Source: Coriobacteriaceae bacterium
GTDB taxonomy: Bacteria; Actinomycetota; Coriobacteriia; Coriobacteriales; UMGS124
Direction: 5' to 3'
Length of the DNA stretch: 5,817 nt
Assembly (NCBI GenBank): GCA_019420325.1
Contig: JAHZHK010000158.1
Location: forward strand, 1 to 5,817
Shown: one piece after another, positions 1 to 5,789 of the stretch
Position numbering within the stretch: the stretch's first letter is position 1
How the letters are laid out: each line of letters opens with the position of its first letter
Notes under the pieces: generated by a model
Seen by the model: only the letters and a program-made list of their open reading frames with translations
Told to the model about the DNA's origin: nothing
Databases searched by the model: none
Position numbers and translations under genes: made by a program

Positions 1-93
1 ACGATTCCCGGCCCGGCCGGACCCATCCCGTACACCACAATTTGGCACGCGATCCACGGCTATTTCGGAACTTAAGATTAACCCCAGTCTACC

Positions 94-120
94 AGGTAGT
101 TTGCGAACCGCAAACTACCT
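94..120. repeat. Perfect 12-bp inverted repeat, 3-base spacer
   Basis: AGGTAGTTTGCG (94-105) and its exact reverse complement (109-120) are separated by AAC. As RNA this would be a stable hairpin. Neither strand has a run of U after the stem, which argues against a simple intrinsic terminator. The alternatives are a protein-binding operator or a structured RNA element. No gene in the window is clearly attached to it. Confidence 0.6.
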
Positions 121-333
121 CCCCTAGCCCGCCTCCCCTCAGTGGGCCGGATTTTGTCCCTTGGCACGGCCCATTTCGCCATGCAAGCGGCTGGAGAACC
201 CCGATTTCGCGGAAACATCTCGCCAAAACAGCGCACAGCCCCAAACCACACCCCGGGAGTCCCCGCCCAATGGCAGGCAAACGCACTTCAGAGTGGCGCC
301 TCCGTTTCACGTCAGCAGTCTTTCCCCTACCCA

Positions 334-391
334 CAATTCTGTCTTCTATAATCGACAGATTCACCCCAATTTTGTCTTCTATAGAAGACAA
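334..391. promoter_or_regulatory. Duplicated palindromic operator-like element
   Basis: Bases 372-391 are a perfect 20-bp palindrome, TTGTCTTCTATAGAAGACAA. Bases 339-358 are a degenerate second copy in which 7 of 10 base pairs still match. The two copies lie 33 bp apart, about three helical turns, within a 17-base direct repeat that has one mismatch (334-350 and 367-383). The left copy contains TATAAT at 347-352. The right copy overlaps a weak plus-strand promoter possibility, TTGTCT (372-377) and TATCTT (394-399) with 16 bases between. This is how paired dimer sites for a transcription factor look. The regulator and target are unknown; I see no recognised family consensus. Confidence 0.5.
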
Positions 392-494
392 GCTATCTTA
401 ATGTCACTGACCAAGCCCCATATCCAAGCGAGATTAAGCGTTTGTGATTGCGGCACATAGGCAGCTGCGCCCACACGGCACGCCCCTACCAAAC

Positions 495-608
495 GGGACG
501 AGGCCCCGGCTGGGAGTCCGGGGCCTCAAAGGAGAGGGAGGCTTAGTTGGGTCGCCTTTCCCTTGGGACGGGCCCGGGCGGGAAACCCGGGCCCAAGGAG
601 AGGGAGGC
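495..608. repeat. Tandem pair of GC-rich hairpins with shared flanks
   Basis: Two units start with GGGACG (495 and 565) and end in the same 14 bases, AAGGAGAGGGAGGC (529-542 and 595-608). Between these flanks each unit has a strong stem. Unit A pairs GAGGCCCCGG (500-509) with CCGGGGCCTC (518-527) across an 8-base loop. Unit B pairs GGGCCCGGG (570-578) with CCCGGGCCC (586-594) across a 7-base loop. The stems differ in sequence but keep perfect pairing. Possible roles are tandem non-canonical terminators for the minus-strand Nudix gene, where no U-tract follows, or a structured plus-strand RNA that presents Shine-Dalgarno-like purine tracts. Strand and function are not settled. Confidence 0.5.
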
Positions 609-683
609 GTTCGAAGCGCTGGTTGCGAGACTGCCGGGTGTTTCTTGTCTAGGCGCTCGTTCCTTGCGACTAGTTATAAGATA

Positions 684-749
684 CTAACTTTCTTTAACAA
701 TGTCAACTCAAGTAAACTATAAAGTCACGTCTAGTTAACTCTTCTTAAC
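684..749. promoter_or_regulatory. AT-rich tract with helically phased TTAAC-like repeats
   Basis: Six words of the form (C/T)(T/C)AAC or TAAAC begin at 684, 694, 703, 713, 735 and 745, that is at steps of 10, 9, 10, 22 and 10 bases. The last two lie inside an inverted repeat, AGTTAA (733-738) and TTAACT (745-750). The tract is far more AT-rich than its surroundings. Direct repeats on one helix face are typical of OmpR/PhoB-family response-regulator sites; the link to that family is only an analogy. It lies just downstream of the Nudix stop codon, so any promoter here would serve something other than the genes in this window. Confidence 0.35.
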
Positions 750-782
750 TTGTGCACAATCCTTAAAGGCTCTCGCTCTCCC

Positions 783-1175
783 CTAACCCGCGAGGCGCTC
801 CTCGAGCTGCTTGACGACCTCGACGTCGGCAGGGAGCCAGTCGACATCCCACAAGTGGGCAACGTCGAGCCAGGCCATGTTCTCATGCACGCGCTCCTCG
901 ATGGTGCCCGCCACAATCTTGCAGGTAAAGCACTCCATGGAGAGATGGAAGGTGTCATAGTCGTACTCAACGGCGCAGAGATGCTCAAGGTCGCCGATAG
1001 TGACGTCGAGTTCCTCGTGCAGCTCGCGCACGACTGCCTGCTCGGCGGTCTCGCCGGGCTCAAGCTTGCCGCCAGGAAACTCCCAGCCGTCTTTGAACTC
1101 GCCATAGGAACGCTGGCAGCTCAGAATCCTGTCACCGTCGTAAATGACCGCCGCCGCAACCTTGATTGACTTCAC
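783..1175 (-). CDS. Nudix hydrolase, MutT/NudG-like nucleotide pyrophosphohydrolase
   Basis: This 130-residue protein should hydrolyse a (deoxy)nucleoside triphosphate to the monophosphate and pyrophosphate in the cytoplasm, as in nucleotide-pool cleaning. The Nudix box spans residues 36-58: GGKLEPGET at 35-43, then R50-E51-L52-H53-E54-E55, which carries the metal-binding glutamates. The usual glycine near the end of the box is Asp57. The WEFPGGK sequence and a C-terminal WLPAD motif (near residues 112-116) resemble the MutT/NudG group, and the length is typical. I chose the GTG start at 1175 because AGGGGG lies six bases upstream; the frame continues upstream to 1325, but that extension has no family similarity. 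The gene stands alone on the minus strand, separated from the flavoprotein gene upstream by a terminator. The exact substrate (8-oxo-dGTP, CTP or other) cannot be read from the sequence. Confidence 0.93.
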   Translation of the reverse strand: MKSIKVAAAVIYDGDRILSCQRSYGEFKDGWEFPGGKLEPGETAEQAVVRELHEELDVTIGDLEHLCAVEYDYDTFHLSMECFTCKIVAGTIEERVHENMAWLDVAHLWDVDWLPADVEVVKQLEERLAG

Positions 1176-1523
1176 GTGCTGCCCCCTGAAGCAAAACCCT
1201 GCCGTATACGTATATGCACGCAAACCATTATCGCCGCGGTTGCAGGTCCACGAGCCCTGTCGGCGAAAAAACTTGGGAAGAAGCGCTGTATCTTCGAGCG
1301 TCCTGAGGGAACACGATGGGGGCACCAGCCCGAAAACTTGTCTAGATCAGCCGAAGCATTGACCGCAAGCACGGATGCAGATGCCCCATGTACCTGCACG
1401 TATGCCCGTCTTTCCCGATAGCTAGACAGTGCCCAACCCGCTGCGCATATCGAAGACCGATAAGGTTGGCCTGTTGGACCAGATATCAAACCCGGCTACT
1501 TTGCAAGTTCGGCAGGCTATAAA
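1176..1523. other. Intergenic region upstream of the Nudix gene
   Basis: No credible gene is seen. The stretch must hold the Nudix promoter. A possible minus-strand -10 box, GATAAT (1227-1232), lies about 50 bases before the start codon, but I find no good -35 box at the proper distance. A small inverted repeat, TATCG (1448-1452) and CGATA (1458-1462), is too weak to interpret. Confidence 0.5.
1182..1187 (-). promoter_or_regulatory. Ribosome binding site fixing the GTG start of the Nudix gene
   Basis: On the minus strand AGGGGG is followed by the six bases CAGCAC and then GTG at 1175-1173. The strength and spacing of this site, together with conservation beginning only a few residues later, favour GTG over the upstream in-frame ATG at 1325. 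Confidence 0.7.
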
Positions 1524-1558
1524 AAGGCCTGGCCACCCCTGTGGAGTAACCAGGCCTT
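1524..1558 (-). terminator. Rho-independent terminator of the flavoprotein gene
   Basis: AAGGCCTGG (1524-1532) and CCAGGCCTT (1550-1558) form a perfect 9-bp stem, with a further CCAC/GTGG pairing in the loop (1533-1536 with 1541-1544). Read on the minus strand the stem is followed by a U-run (UUUUUAUA), the classic form. It lies about 100 bases past the flavoprotein stop codon and insulates the Nudix gene from flavoprotein transcription. In the plus direction the stem is followed by A residues, so it would be much weaker. Confidence 0.85.
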
Positions 1559-1660
1559 AAAACAAGGGTCATGCAGCACATGCGGAGCGCGATTGGCGGG
1601 GCACCTTTCGCCTCGACGGCGGCACACACCCCAGTGTGTCCATCATGCAGGAAGCGAGAC

Positions 1661-3646
1661 CTACTTCTCGGGCGCAGCCTCAGCGGGAGCCTCGCCAGCG
1701 GGAGCAGCCTCAGCAGGGGCCTCGTCAGCGGGAGCAGCGCCCTCGCCGCCGGCAGCACCGCCGGGCATCGGGGCGGGACCCATGCCCTTGTCAGACTGCT
1801 TGGGCTCGGCGTTGTTCAGACCCAGCGTGGTAGCCTCGTCAAGGTCGCCCGTGGCCAGGAACTCGCCCAGCGTGTAGCCCAGCGTGAGGCACATGCCGAT
1901 GGAGACGCCATTCATAATGCCGTTGTAACCCATGGGGAAACGGCCGCCGCAGGTGTTGCCGCAGGCGTAGAGGCCCTTGATGGGCTCGAAGCCCTGGCCC
2001 TGAACCTGCTGGTCACCCGTGCAGAGCAGGCCGGACGTGGCAACGAGCGAACCGCCGCCCACGCGCTTGGAGCCCACGAAGCCGTAGAACGGGGGCGTGG
2101 CGATGGGCCACAGCATTTCGGGGTCGCGGCCAAACTCCTCGTCAACGCCCGCGTCATGCGCGGCGTTCCAAGCCTCGATCTCGGCGATGGCGTTCTTGGC
2201 GACGCCCTCCTCCATGCCCATGTAGGAGAACAGCTCCTCGAGGGTGTCAGCGCAGTAGAGATACTTGCCGCTCGTGTCGTCACCATCGGCGCCGGTGCCC
2301 TGCGCGGCCTCCATGTACTCGCCGATCTTGTCGACGGAAGCCTCGTCCCAGTTCTTGAGCGCGAGGTGGCCGGCGATCTGGTTGAGCAGCACGGTCTTCC
2401 AATCGGAATCCCACACGCTGTAGATGATGTTGCCGGGCTGGCGGGCAACAGCGCAACCGGAGAGCAGCGGTCCGCCGTAGGTCTCGTTGCAGAAACGCTT
2501 GCCGTACTTGTTGAGCCAGATGGTCTCAGCGCCCTCCATCGGGCTCATCGGGAAGGCTGCATGGCTGCCCATGTCGCCGCCGGTGCCAATCTCGACCTTG
2601 GCACCGATGCGCATGGCCATCGCGATGCCGCTGCCGTCGCGGCCAGACATCGCCGAGCAGTCCTTGTACTCGCCCAGGGCGTAGTTCTCGGCGCAGATAG
2701 CGTTGTACATCTGGGTGTTCGCACCGATGTCGCCGCAAGCAAGAACAACGGCGTCGGCGTCGATCTCGATGTAGGTGCCGTCGGCAGCCTCGCAAATGAC
2801 GCCCGTGACCTCAGTGTTGTCATCGTTGTGCACGAGACGCACGGCCTTGGTCTCATACAGGAACTGAGCGCCGGCATCCTTGGCCTTCTGCTGGCTGCGC
2901 AGCACGGCCTTCTGCAGGCCCACGGAGCCGCCGAAGTTGGGGGTGCCCACGTAGGAGGTGAAGATACCCTTCCTGTAGTTGTAGCCGTCCACGACGGGCC
3001 AGTTGAGGCAGACGATGTCGGCCTTCTCCTCATCGGTGAAGCCGTCGATGAACCAGTCGAAGGCCTCGCCGGAACGATAGGCGAAATCGCGCACGAACTT
3101 CGGATTGGCGCGGCCGGCACCGTAAATCTGGTACTCGTTCATGAACTCGGTCTCGTCATAGCGAGGCACACCGTTCATATCCATCTGCCAGGAGGAGTTG
3201 AGGTGACCCACATCATTGCCGAGGACCATGAAGTTCTCCTCGGACTGCGGGTCAACGACGATGACGTCGCTACCGAGCTCGGCAGCATGGCGAGCAACGG
3301 CCGTGCCAGCATGGCCGGCACCACACACGACGATATGGGTCGTGAGCGTCTGGGCGATGTCGGCGATTTCGGGCTCCTCGCCGAGCCAGCCGGCGCCGAG
3401 CACCTCGCCCATCGTCTTGCCCTCGTTGCCGGTGAACTGCATGCCGGCAGACGTAGGGGCGACCTCGGCTGCGCCCGCCTCGGGGGCGCCTGCAGGGGCC
3501 TGGTCGGCGAGTGCCGTGCCAGCCATGGCGGCAGCCGCAACGGCGGCGCCGGCGCCGGCGACAAAGCCGCGGCGCGTCATGGCCGAAGGCAGCGGGATAG
3601 CGCCGCGCACCTTGGAAAGCTCGCTGACAACCTGTTCCTTGTTCAT
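1661..3646 (-). CDS. Tat-exported FAD-dependent reductase (fumarate reductase/UrdA-like flavoprotein, FAD_binding_2)
   Basis: The 661-residue protein is predicted to act outside the cytoplasmic membrane, reducing an organic electron acceptor with FAD. The signal peptide has a twin-arginine motif (T24-R25-R26-G27-F28), a hydrophobic stretch at 29-45 and an ALA/D cleavage site near 47. The FAD-binding GAGHAG lies at 109-114, preceded by IVVC, with Asp132 at the end of the second strand. Other family signatures are RDGSGIAMAMRIGA (336-349), WLNKYGKRFCNE (377-388), TPPFYGF (517-523) and the second FAD segment GLYACGNTCGG (558-568). Residues 613-661 form an Ala/Pro/Glu/Gly tail with an internal repeat. 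There is no CXXCH haem motif. The ATG at 3646 is chosen because AAAGGGA lies six bases before it and the Tat motif follows at normal distance. It is divergent from the membrane protein gene, its likely regulator. Substrate is unknown: the residues that bind fumarate in classical enzymes appear replaced, and no electron-donating cytochrome is encoded nearby. Confidence 0.92.
   Translation of the reverse strand: MNKEQVVSELSKVRGAIPLPSAMTRRGFVAGAGAAVAAAAMAGTALADQAPAGAPEAGAAEVAPTSAGMQFTGNEGKTMGEVLGAGWLGEEPEIADIAQTLTTHIVVCGAGHAGTAVARHAAELGSDVIVVDPQSEENFMVLGNDVGHLNSSWQMDMNGVPRYDETEFMNEYQIYGAGRANPKFVRDFAYRSGEAFDWFIDGFTDEEKADIVCLNWPVVDGYNYRKGIFTSYVGTPNFGGSVGLQKAVLRSQQKAKDAGAQFLYETKAVRLVHNDDNTEVTGVICEAADGTYIEIDADAVVLACGDIGANTQMYNAICAENYALGEYKDCSAMSGRDGSGIAMAMRIGAKVEIGTGGDMGSHAAFPMSPMEGAETIWLNKYGKRFCNETYGGPLLSGCAVARQPGNIIYSVWDSDWKTVLLNQIAGHLALKNWDEASVDKIGEYMEAAQGTGADGDDTSGKYLYCADTLEELFSYMGMEEGVAKNAIAEIEAWNAAHDAGVDEEFGRDPEMLWPIATPPFYGFVGSKRVGGGSLVATSGLLCTGDQQVQGQGFEPIKGLYACGNTCGGRFPMGYNGIMNGVSIGMCLTLGYTLGEFLATGDLDEATTLGLNNAEPKQSDKGMGPAPMPGGAAGGEGAAPADEAPAEAAPAGEAPAEAAPEK
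1677..1736 (-). repeat. Two tandem 30-bp repeats coding the flavoprotein tail
   Basis: Bases 1677-1706 and 1707-1736 match at 27 of 30 positions. They encode AGEAPAEAAP (residues 650-659) and ADEAPAEAAP (640-649). The reading frame is kept, so copy-number change would lengthen or shorten the tail by ten residues without a frameshift. Such Ala/Pro/Glu linkers are usually disordered, and here it may act as a spacer at the cell surface. Confidence 0.8.
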
Positions 3647-3652
3647 GTCAAA

Positions 3653-3659
3653 TCCCTTT
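3653..3659 (-). promoter_or_regulatory. Ribosome binding site of the flavoprotein gene
   Basis: AAAGGGA on the minus strand, six bases before the ATG at 3646. It decides between this start and the upstream in-frame ATG at 3739, which would put 31 extra residues before the Tat signal. Confidence 0.7.
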
Positions 3660-3774
3660 CTCGTGTCTGGGATGTCTGATGTGGCGGGCACTCGCTCCCC
3701 GCCCAACGAGATGAACACTAGAGCGGCCCAACGGCGCACGCCATTGCCAGCAGATGGTGAACTTGGGCCAAGTC

Positions 3775-3801
3775 GCTTCTAACCACCAGATGGTTAGAAG
3801 C
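3775..3801. promoter_or_regulatory. Perfect 11-bp inverted repeat, candidate operator
   Basis: GCTTCTAACCA (3775-3785) and its exact complement TGGTTAGAAGC (3791-3801) are separated by five bases, a centre-to-centre distance of about 16 bp that suits a dimeric helix-turn-helix regulator. A second, mutually exclusive pairing overlaps it: AGATGG (3788-3793) with CCATCT (3801-3806). It sits 130-155 bases upstream of the flavoprotein start and close to the candidate promoter. Operator function is inferred from position and symmetry. Confidence 0.55.
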
Positions 3802-3829
3802 CATCTACCAGGGATTTCAAGAGATGCAA
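3802..3829 (-). promoter_or_regulatory. Possible flavoprotein promoter
   Basis: On the minus strand TTGCAT (3829-3824) is followed after 16 bases by TAGATG (3807-3802). Both boxes match the sigma-70 consensus only in part. If used, transcription would begin near 3795 inside the inverted repeat, leaving a leader of about 150 bases, and binding at the repeat would block it. Confidence 0.25.
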
Positions 3830-4211
3830 GCACGGATAGCAGTTATTTGGTATCGATTGGTGAGGCATGGGACCCTACCATTGAGAATGAACTTGGGAAA
3901 CCATGAGCACGTGGGCGTGGCGGCATTTCGCCATTGCGACAGGACAGGCGGCAAGGCGCGCAAGCGAAAGCAGCGCAATTCGATACAAGCACGAACACGC
4001 AATATCACGACTGGAAGGGCAATGCCGTATATCGCCAAGAACACACCGAAGACCGCCGAAGCAAGAGTCGGGCGTTCGAACGAGAAGGGCATTGTTGCCG
4101 AGCCCGCCATTCACGATAGGCGGGGCCTTGGGGCGACCGGAAAACAAAGGGGCGACTTGACCGTCCGCTTCCATCTCTGCCGCAAGGCGGACATCGAAAA
4201 GATCGAGGAAC

Positions 4212-5789
4212 ATGCCTGCGACATGGCAGCCCATTCCCTCGCTCAATGCAAAGCCGGGCGTCGACGCCGTCGAGGGGCAAGAGCGTGGCTCGGCCTCCGA
4301 CGCCGTCATTCGCAACGCGCCCAATATCGACATGTGTGCGCGGCTCCGTGGCAAGGCCGATACTATGCGAGCAAGAAGCGATGGGGAGACGGCGACCATA
4401 CGCCCAGAAGGCTCATCGAAGGGCCAGGCCATTGATTTCGGTACCTCAACAGCAAACCGCACTACAGAAATGGCCGACCGCCCGCCCAAGCTGTCGCGCG
4501 AAAGCACCTTTCTTCCCCTCGCAGCCATGCGGGAACACGCAGCCGCGATGCTGGGTCTTGCCTGCATGTTTGCATGGGTTGAGCTACTCTTCTGCTTCGA
4601 AGGTGTGCTGCGCGACCAAGTTGAGTCTGCAGGAGGCCTTGTACACGACCCGCTCTTTCACACGGCAACGCTTGTGACGGCGATGCTGTTCGTGGGCATA
4701 ACGGTGGCAGGCGCGCTGAAGGGGAAGCGTGCGAAATCGGCCACCTTGCAGAATCGTCATGCATGGCCCATGCTCTCGTGCATTGTCGGCGCCGTCTGTT
4801 CGGCTGGGTCCACGCTACTTGCAAGCCTGTGGCCCTCGGCACCCGTTGCCTTCTCTTGTCTCGCCGGTGTCGGTATAGGCTGGTTTATCGCATGGGGAAC
4901 CCTGTCGTGGGGTAACCTTCTCGCGCGGCTCGACCTGCGTGAGGCCCTGCTCATCGTGTCGGGCGCGGCGTGCCTGCAATGGCTGCCGTTTCTCTTTGCC
5001 CCCATGCTTCCCGGCATCGCACAGGCAATATGCGTCGCACTAATGGCAACAGGAAGTTGTCTGTGCCTAGCTCGGGCAACGAGCAGGGAATGTTCGGGGA
5101 TAAAAGAGACGGGTTTGCCCCAGTGCTCCAACATCATCGCCTCATCAGGCGCCGCCGAGACAGCATGCCGCGCACGCACGAACGCGTCTCAAAAGGGCAC
5201 GCCATTCACACGCAAGCTTGCGGCCCTTTCATTCACCATGTTCACCTTTTCGCTGGTCATCGAGTTTATCTGGTGCTTCTTTATCAAGATGCTGCCAGGG
5301 CGCTTGAGCATCGGCCTTTTCCCGGCAATCTTCGCATGCGTCACGCTCATTACCACAGGCGTCATTGTCGGCTGCATAGCCACAATGGAGAGGCAACGCG
5401 GATATCGGCTCGAACTCTTCTACCGCCTCATGATGCTTTCATGCCTGTGCGGCGTCGCGGCGACGGGGGCGGCGTCCCCGGGTGACTCCACGGCGCAGCA
5501 GTTTACGATGTACACGCTCGTCTACCTGGGATATTCACTGGCTGGACCCACTATGTGGCTGCTCGCACTGGGTTACGCCCACATGCGCCACGCTGCGCCG
5601 ACGGCTGTGCTGGGATGCGTCTTTGCAAGTAAGTACCTGGGACTCTTCTGCGGCTTTGGTGCCGTCGACCTCTTGGGTATCATGGGAGCAGGAGAGGCAA
5701 CGGGAGCCGCCCTTGTGCCGAGCGCCGTGCTTGTCTGCATAGCGGCACTGGCATGCGCCTACCTGTTGAACTACACTTTGCCATCATGA
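4212..5789 (+). CDS. Polytopic membrane protein like the sensor half of Eggerthellaceae LuxR-type regulators; no HTH domain
   Basis: The 525-residue product has a hydrophilic N-terminal stretch of about 110 residues and then roughly twelve transmembrane helices. Numbered from Met87 (codon at 4470), the helices are near 26-46, 62-83, 99-120, 125-147, 157-177, 180-201, 250-272, 281-303, 318-336, 344-368, 376-401 and 412-435, a 6+6 layout with a long central loop. The segment WGTLSWGNLLARL and the MYTLVYLGY...TMWLLALGYAHMR region recall the MFS-like membrane domain of LuxR-type regulators in Eggerthellaceae. Those proteins continue into a cytoplasmic LuxR helix-turn-helix; here a TGA follows the last helix after only five residues. 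The start is uncertain. The ATG at 4212 has GAGG only three bases before it and high GC3 codons follow; the ATGs at 4470 and 4527 fit the family length better but lack ribosome binding sites. It is divergent from the flavoprotein gene. A plain MFS-like transporter is the main alternative. Confidence 0.75.
   Translation: MPATWQPIPSLNAKPGVDAVEGQERGSASDAVIRNAPNIDMCARLRGKADTMRARSDGETATIRPEGSSKGQAIDFGTSTANRTTEMADRPPKLSRESTFLPLAAMREHAAAMLGLACMFAWVELLFCFEGVLRDQVESAGGLVHDPLFHTATLVTAMLFVGITVAGALKGKRAKSATLQNRHAWPMLSCIVGAVCSAGSTLLASLWPSAPVAFSCLAGVGIGWFIAWGTLSWGNLLARLDLREALLIVSGAACLQWLPFLFAPMLPGIAQAICVALMATGSCLCLARATSRECSGIKETGLPQCSNIIASSGAAETACRARTNASQKGTPFTRKLAALSFTMFTFSLVIEFIWCFFIKMLPGRLSIGLFPAIFACVTLITTGVIVGCIATMERQRGYRLELFYRLMMLSCLCGVAATGAASPGDSTAQQFTMYTLVYLGYSLAGPTMWLLALGYAHMRHAAPTAVLGCVFASKYLGLFCGFGAVDLLGIMGAGEATGAALVPSAVLVCIAALACAYLLNYTLPS

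Larger units (their letters stand above)
1..782. other. Gene-free, structure-rich intergenic region
   Basis: No reading frame here looks like a real protein. The frames present give low-complexity Pro/Arg/Gly-rich translations and lack convincing ribosome binding sites. What the region does hold is a perfect inverted repeat (94-120), a duplicated palindrome (334-391), two tandem GC-rich hairpins (495-608) and an AT-rich tract with phased repeats (684-749). Together these suggest a regulatory leader or a small-RNA region, or the upstream region of a gene to the left of the window. The stretch also lies downstream of the minus-strand Nudix gene, so the hairpins could help end its transcript, although none is followed by a U-tract. 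Confidence 0.6.
3647..4211. other. Divergent intergenic region between the flavoprotein and membrane-protein genes
   Basis: This holds the control region of both genes. It includes the inverted repeat at 3775-3801, a weak minus-strand promoter candidate and an 8-base direct repeat, CAGATGGT (3751-3758 and 3787-3794). A minus-strand frame at 3817-4110 (97 codons, ATG directly after a TGA) encodes one hydrophobic segment (about residues 16-34) followed by an Arg/Cys-rich stretch. It has no ribosome binding site and no family I recognise, so it is not called as a gene. Confidence 0.5.

Noticed and set aside
89..391. A 100-codon minus-strand frame whose start lies in the palindrome and encodes two LSxIED-like blocks
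   Set aside because: The protein-like repeat is a by-product of the 33-bp DNA repeat being a multiple of three. It needs a TTG start with no ribosome binding site, and the rest of the frame is low-quality sequence.
334..391. The repeated palindrome as the start of a CRISPR array
   Set aside because: There are only two copies, one of them decayed, with a 13-base gap between them; arrays have longer spacers and near-identical repeats.
600..640. GTTCGAA at 608-614 resembling a tRNA T-loop
   Set aside because: No acceptor stem, anticodon arm or CCA end can be assembled around it. The similar GTTCGAAC at 4073-4080 fails in the same way.
547..687. A 46-codon frame from TTG at 547 after a GGGAGG tract
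   Set aside because: The spacing is acceptable, but the frame runs through the second hairpin, has no recognisable features and the purine tract is part of a repeated structural element.
1176..1325. An N-terminal extension of the Nudix protein to the ATG at 1325
   Set aside because: The 50 extra residues have no similarity to the family, while the GTG at 1175 has a strong, well-spaced ribosome binding site.
1571..3679. A 702-codon open frame on the plus strand, antisense to the flavoprotein gene
   Set aside because: Its translation is an Ala/Val/Gly/His-rich string with no motif, no ribosome binding site and no family. It is the expected antisense shadow of a gene with very high GC at third positions.
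3647..3739. An upstream ATG start for the flavoprotein
   Set aside because: It would place 31 unrelated residues before the Tat signal; the ATG at 3646 has a good ribosome binding site.
3875..4567. A 230-codon minus-strand frame overlapping the membrane-protein gene
   Set aside because: The translation has no family features and is explained as antisense of the GC-rich plus-strand coding sequence and its leader.
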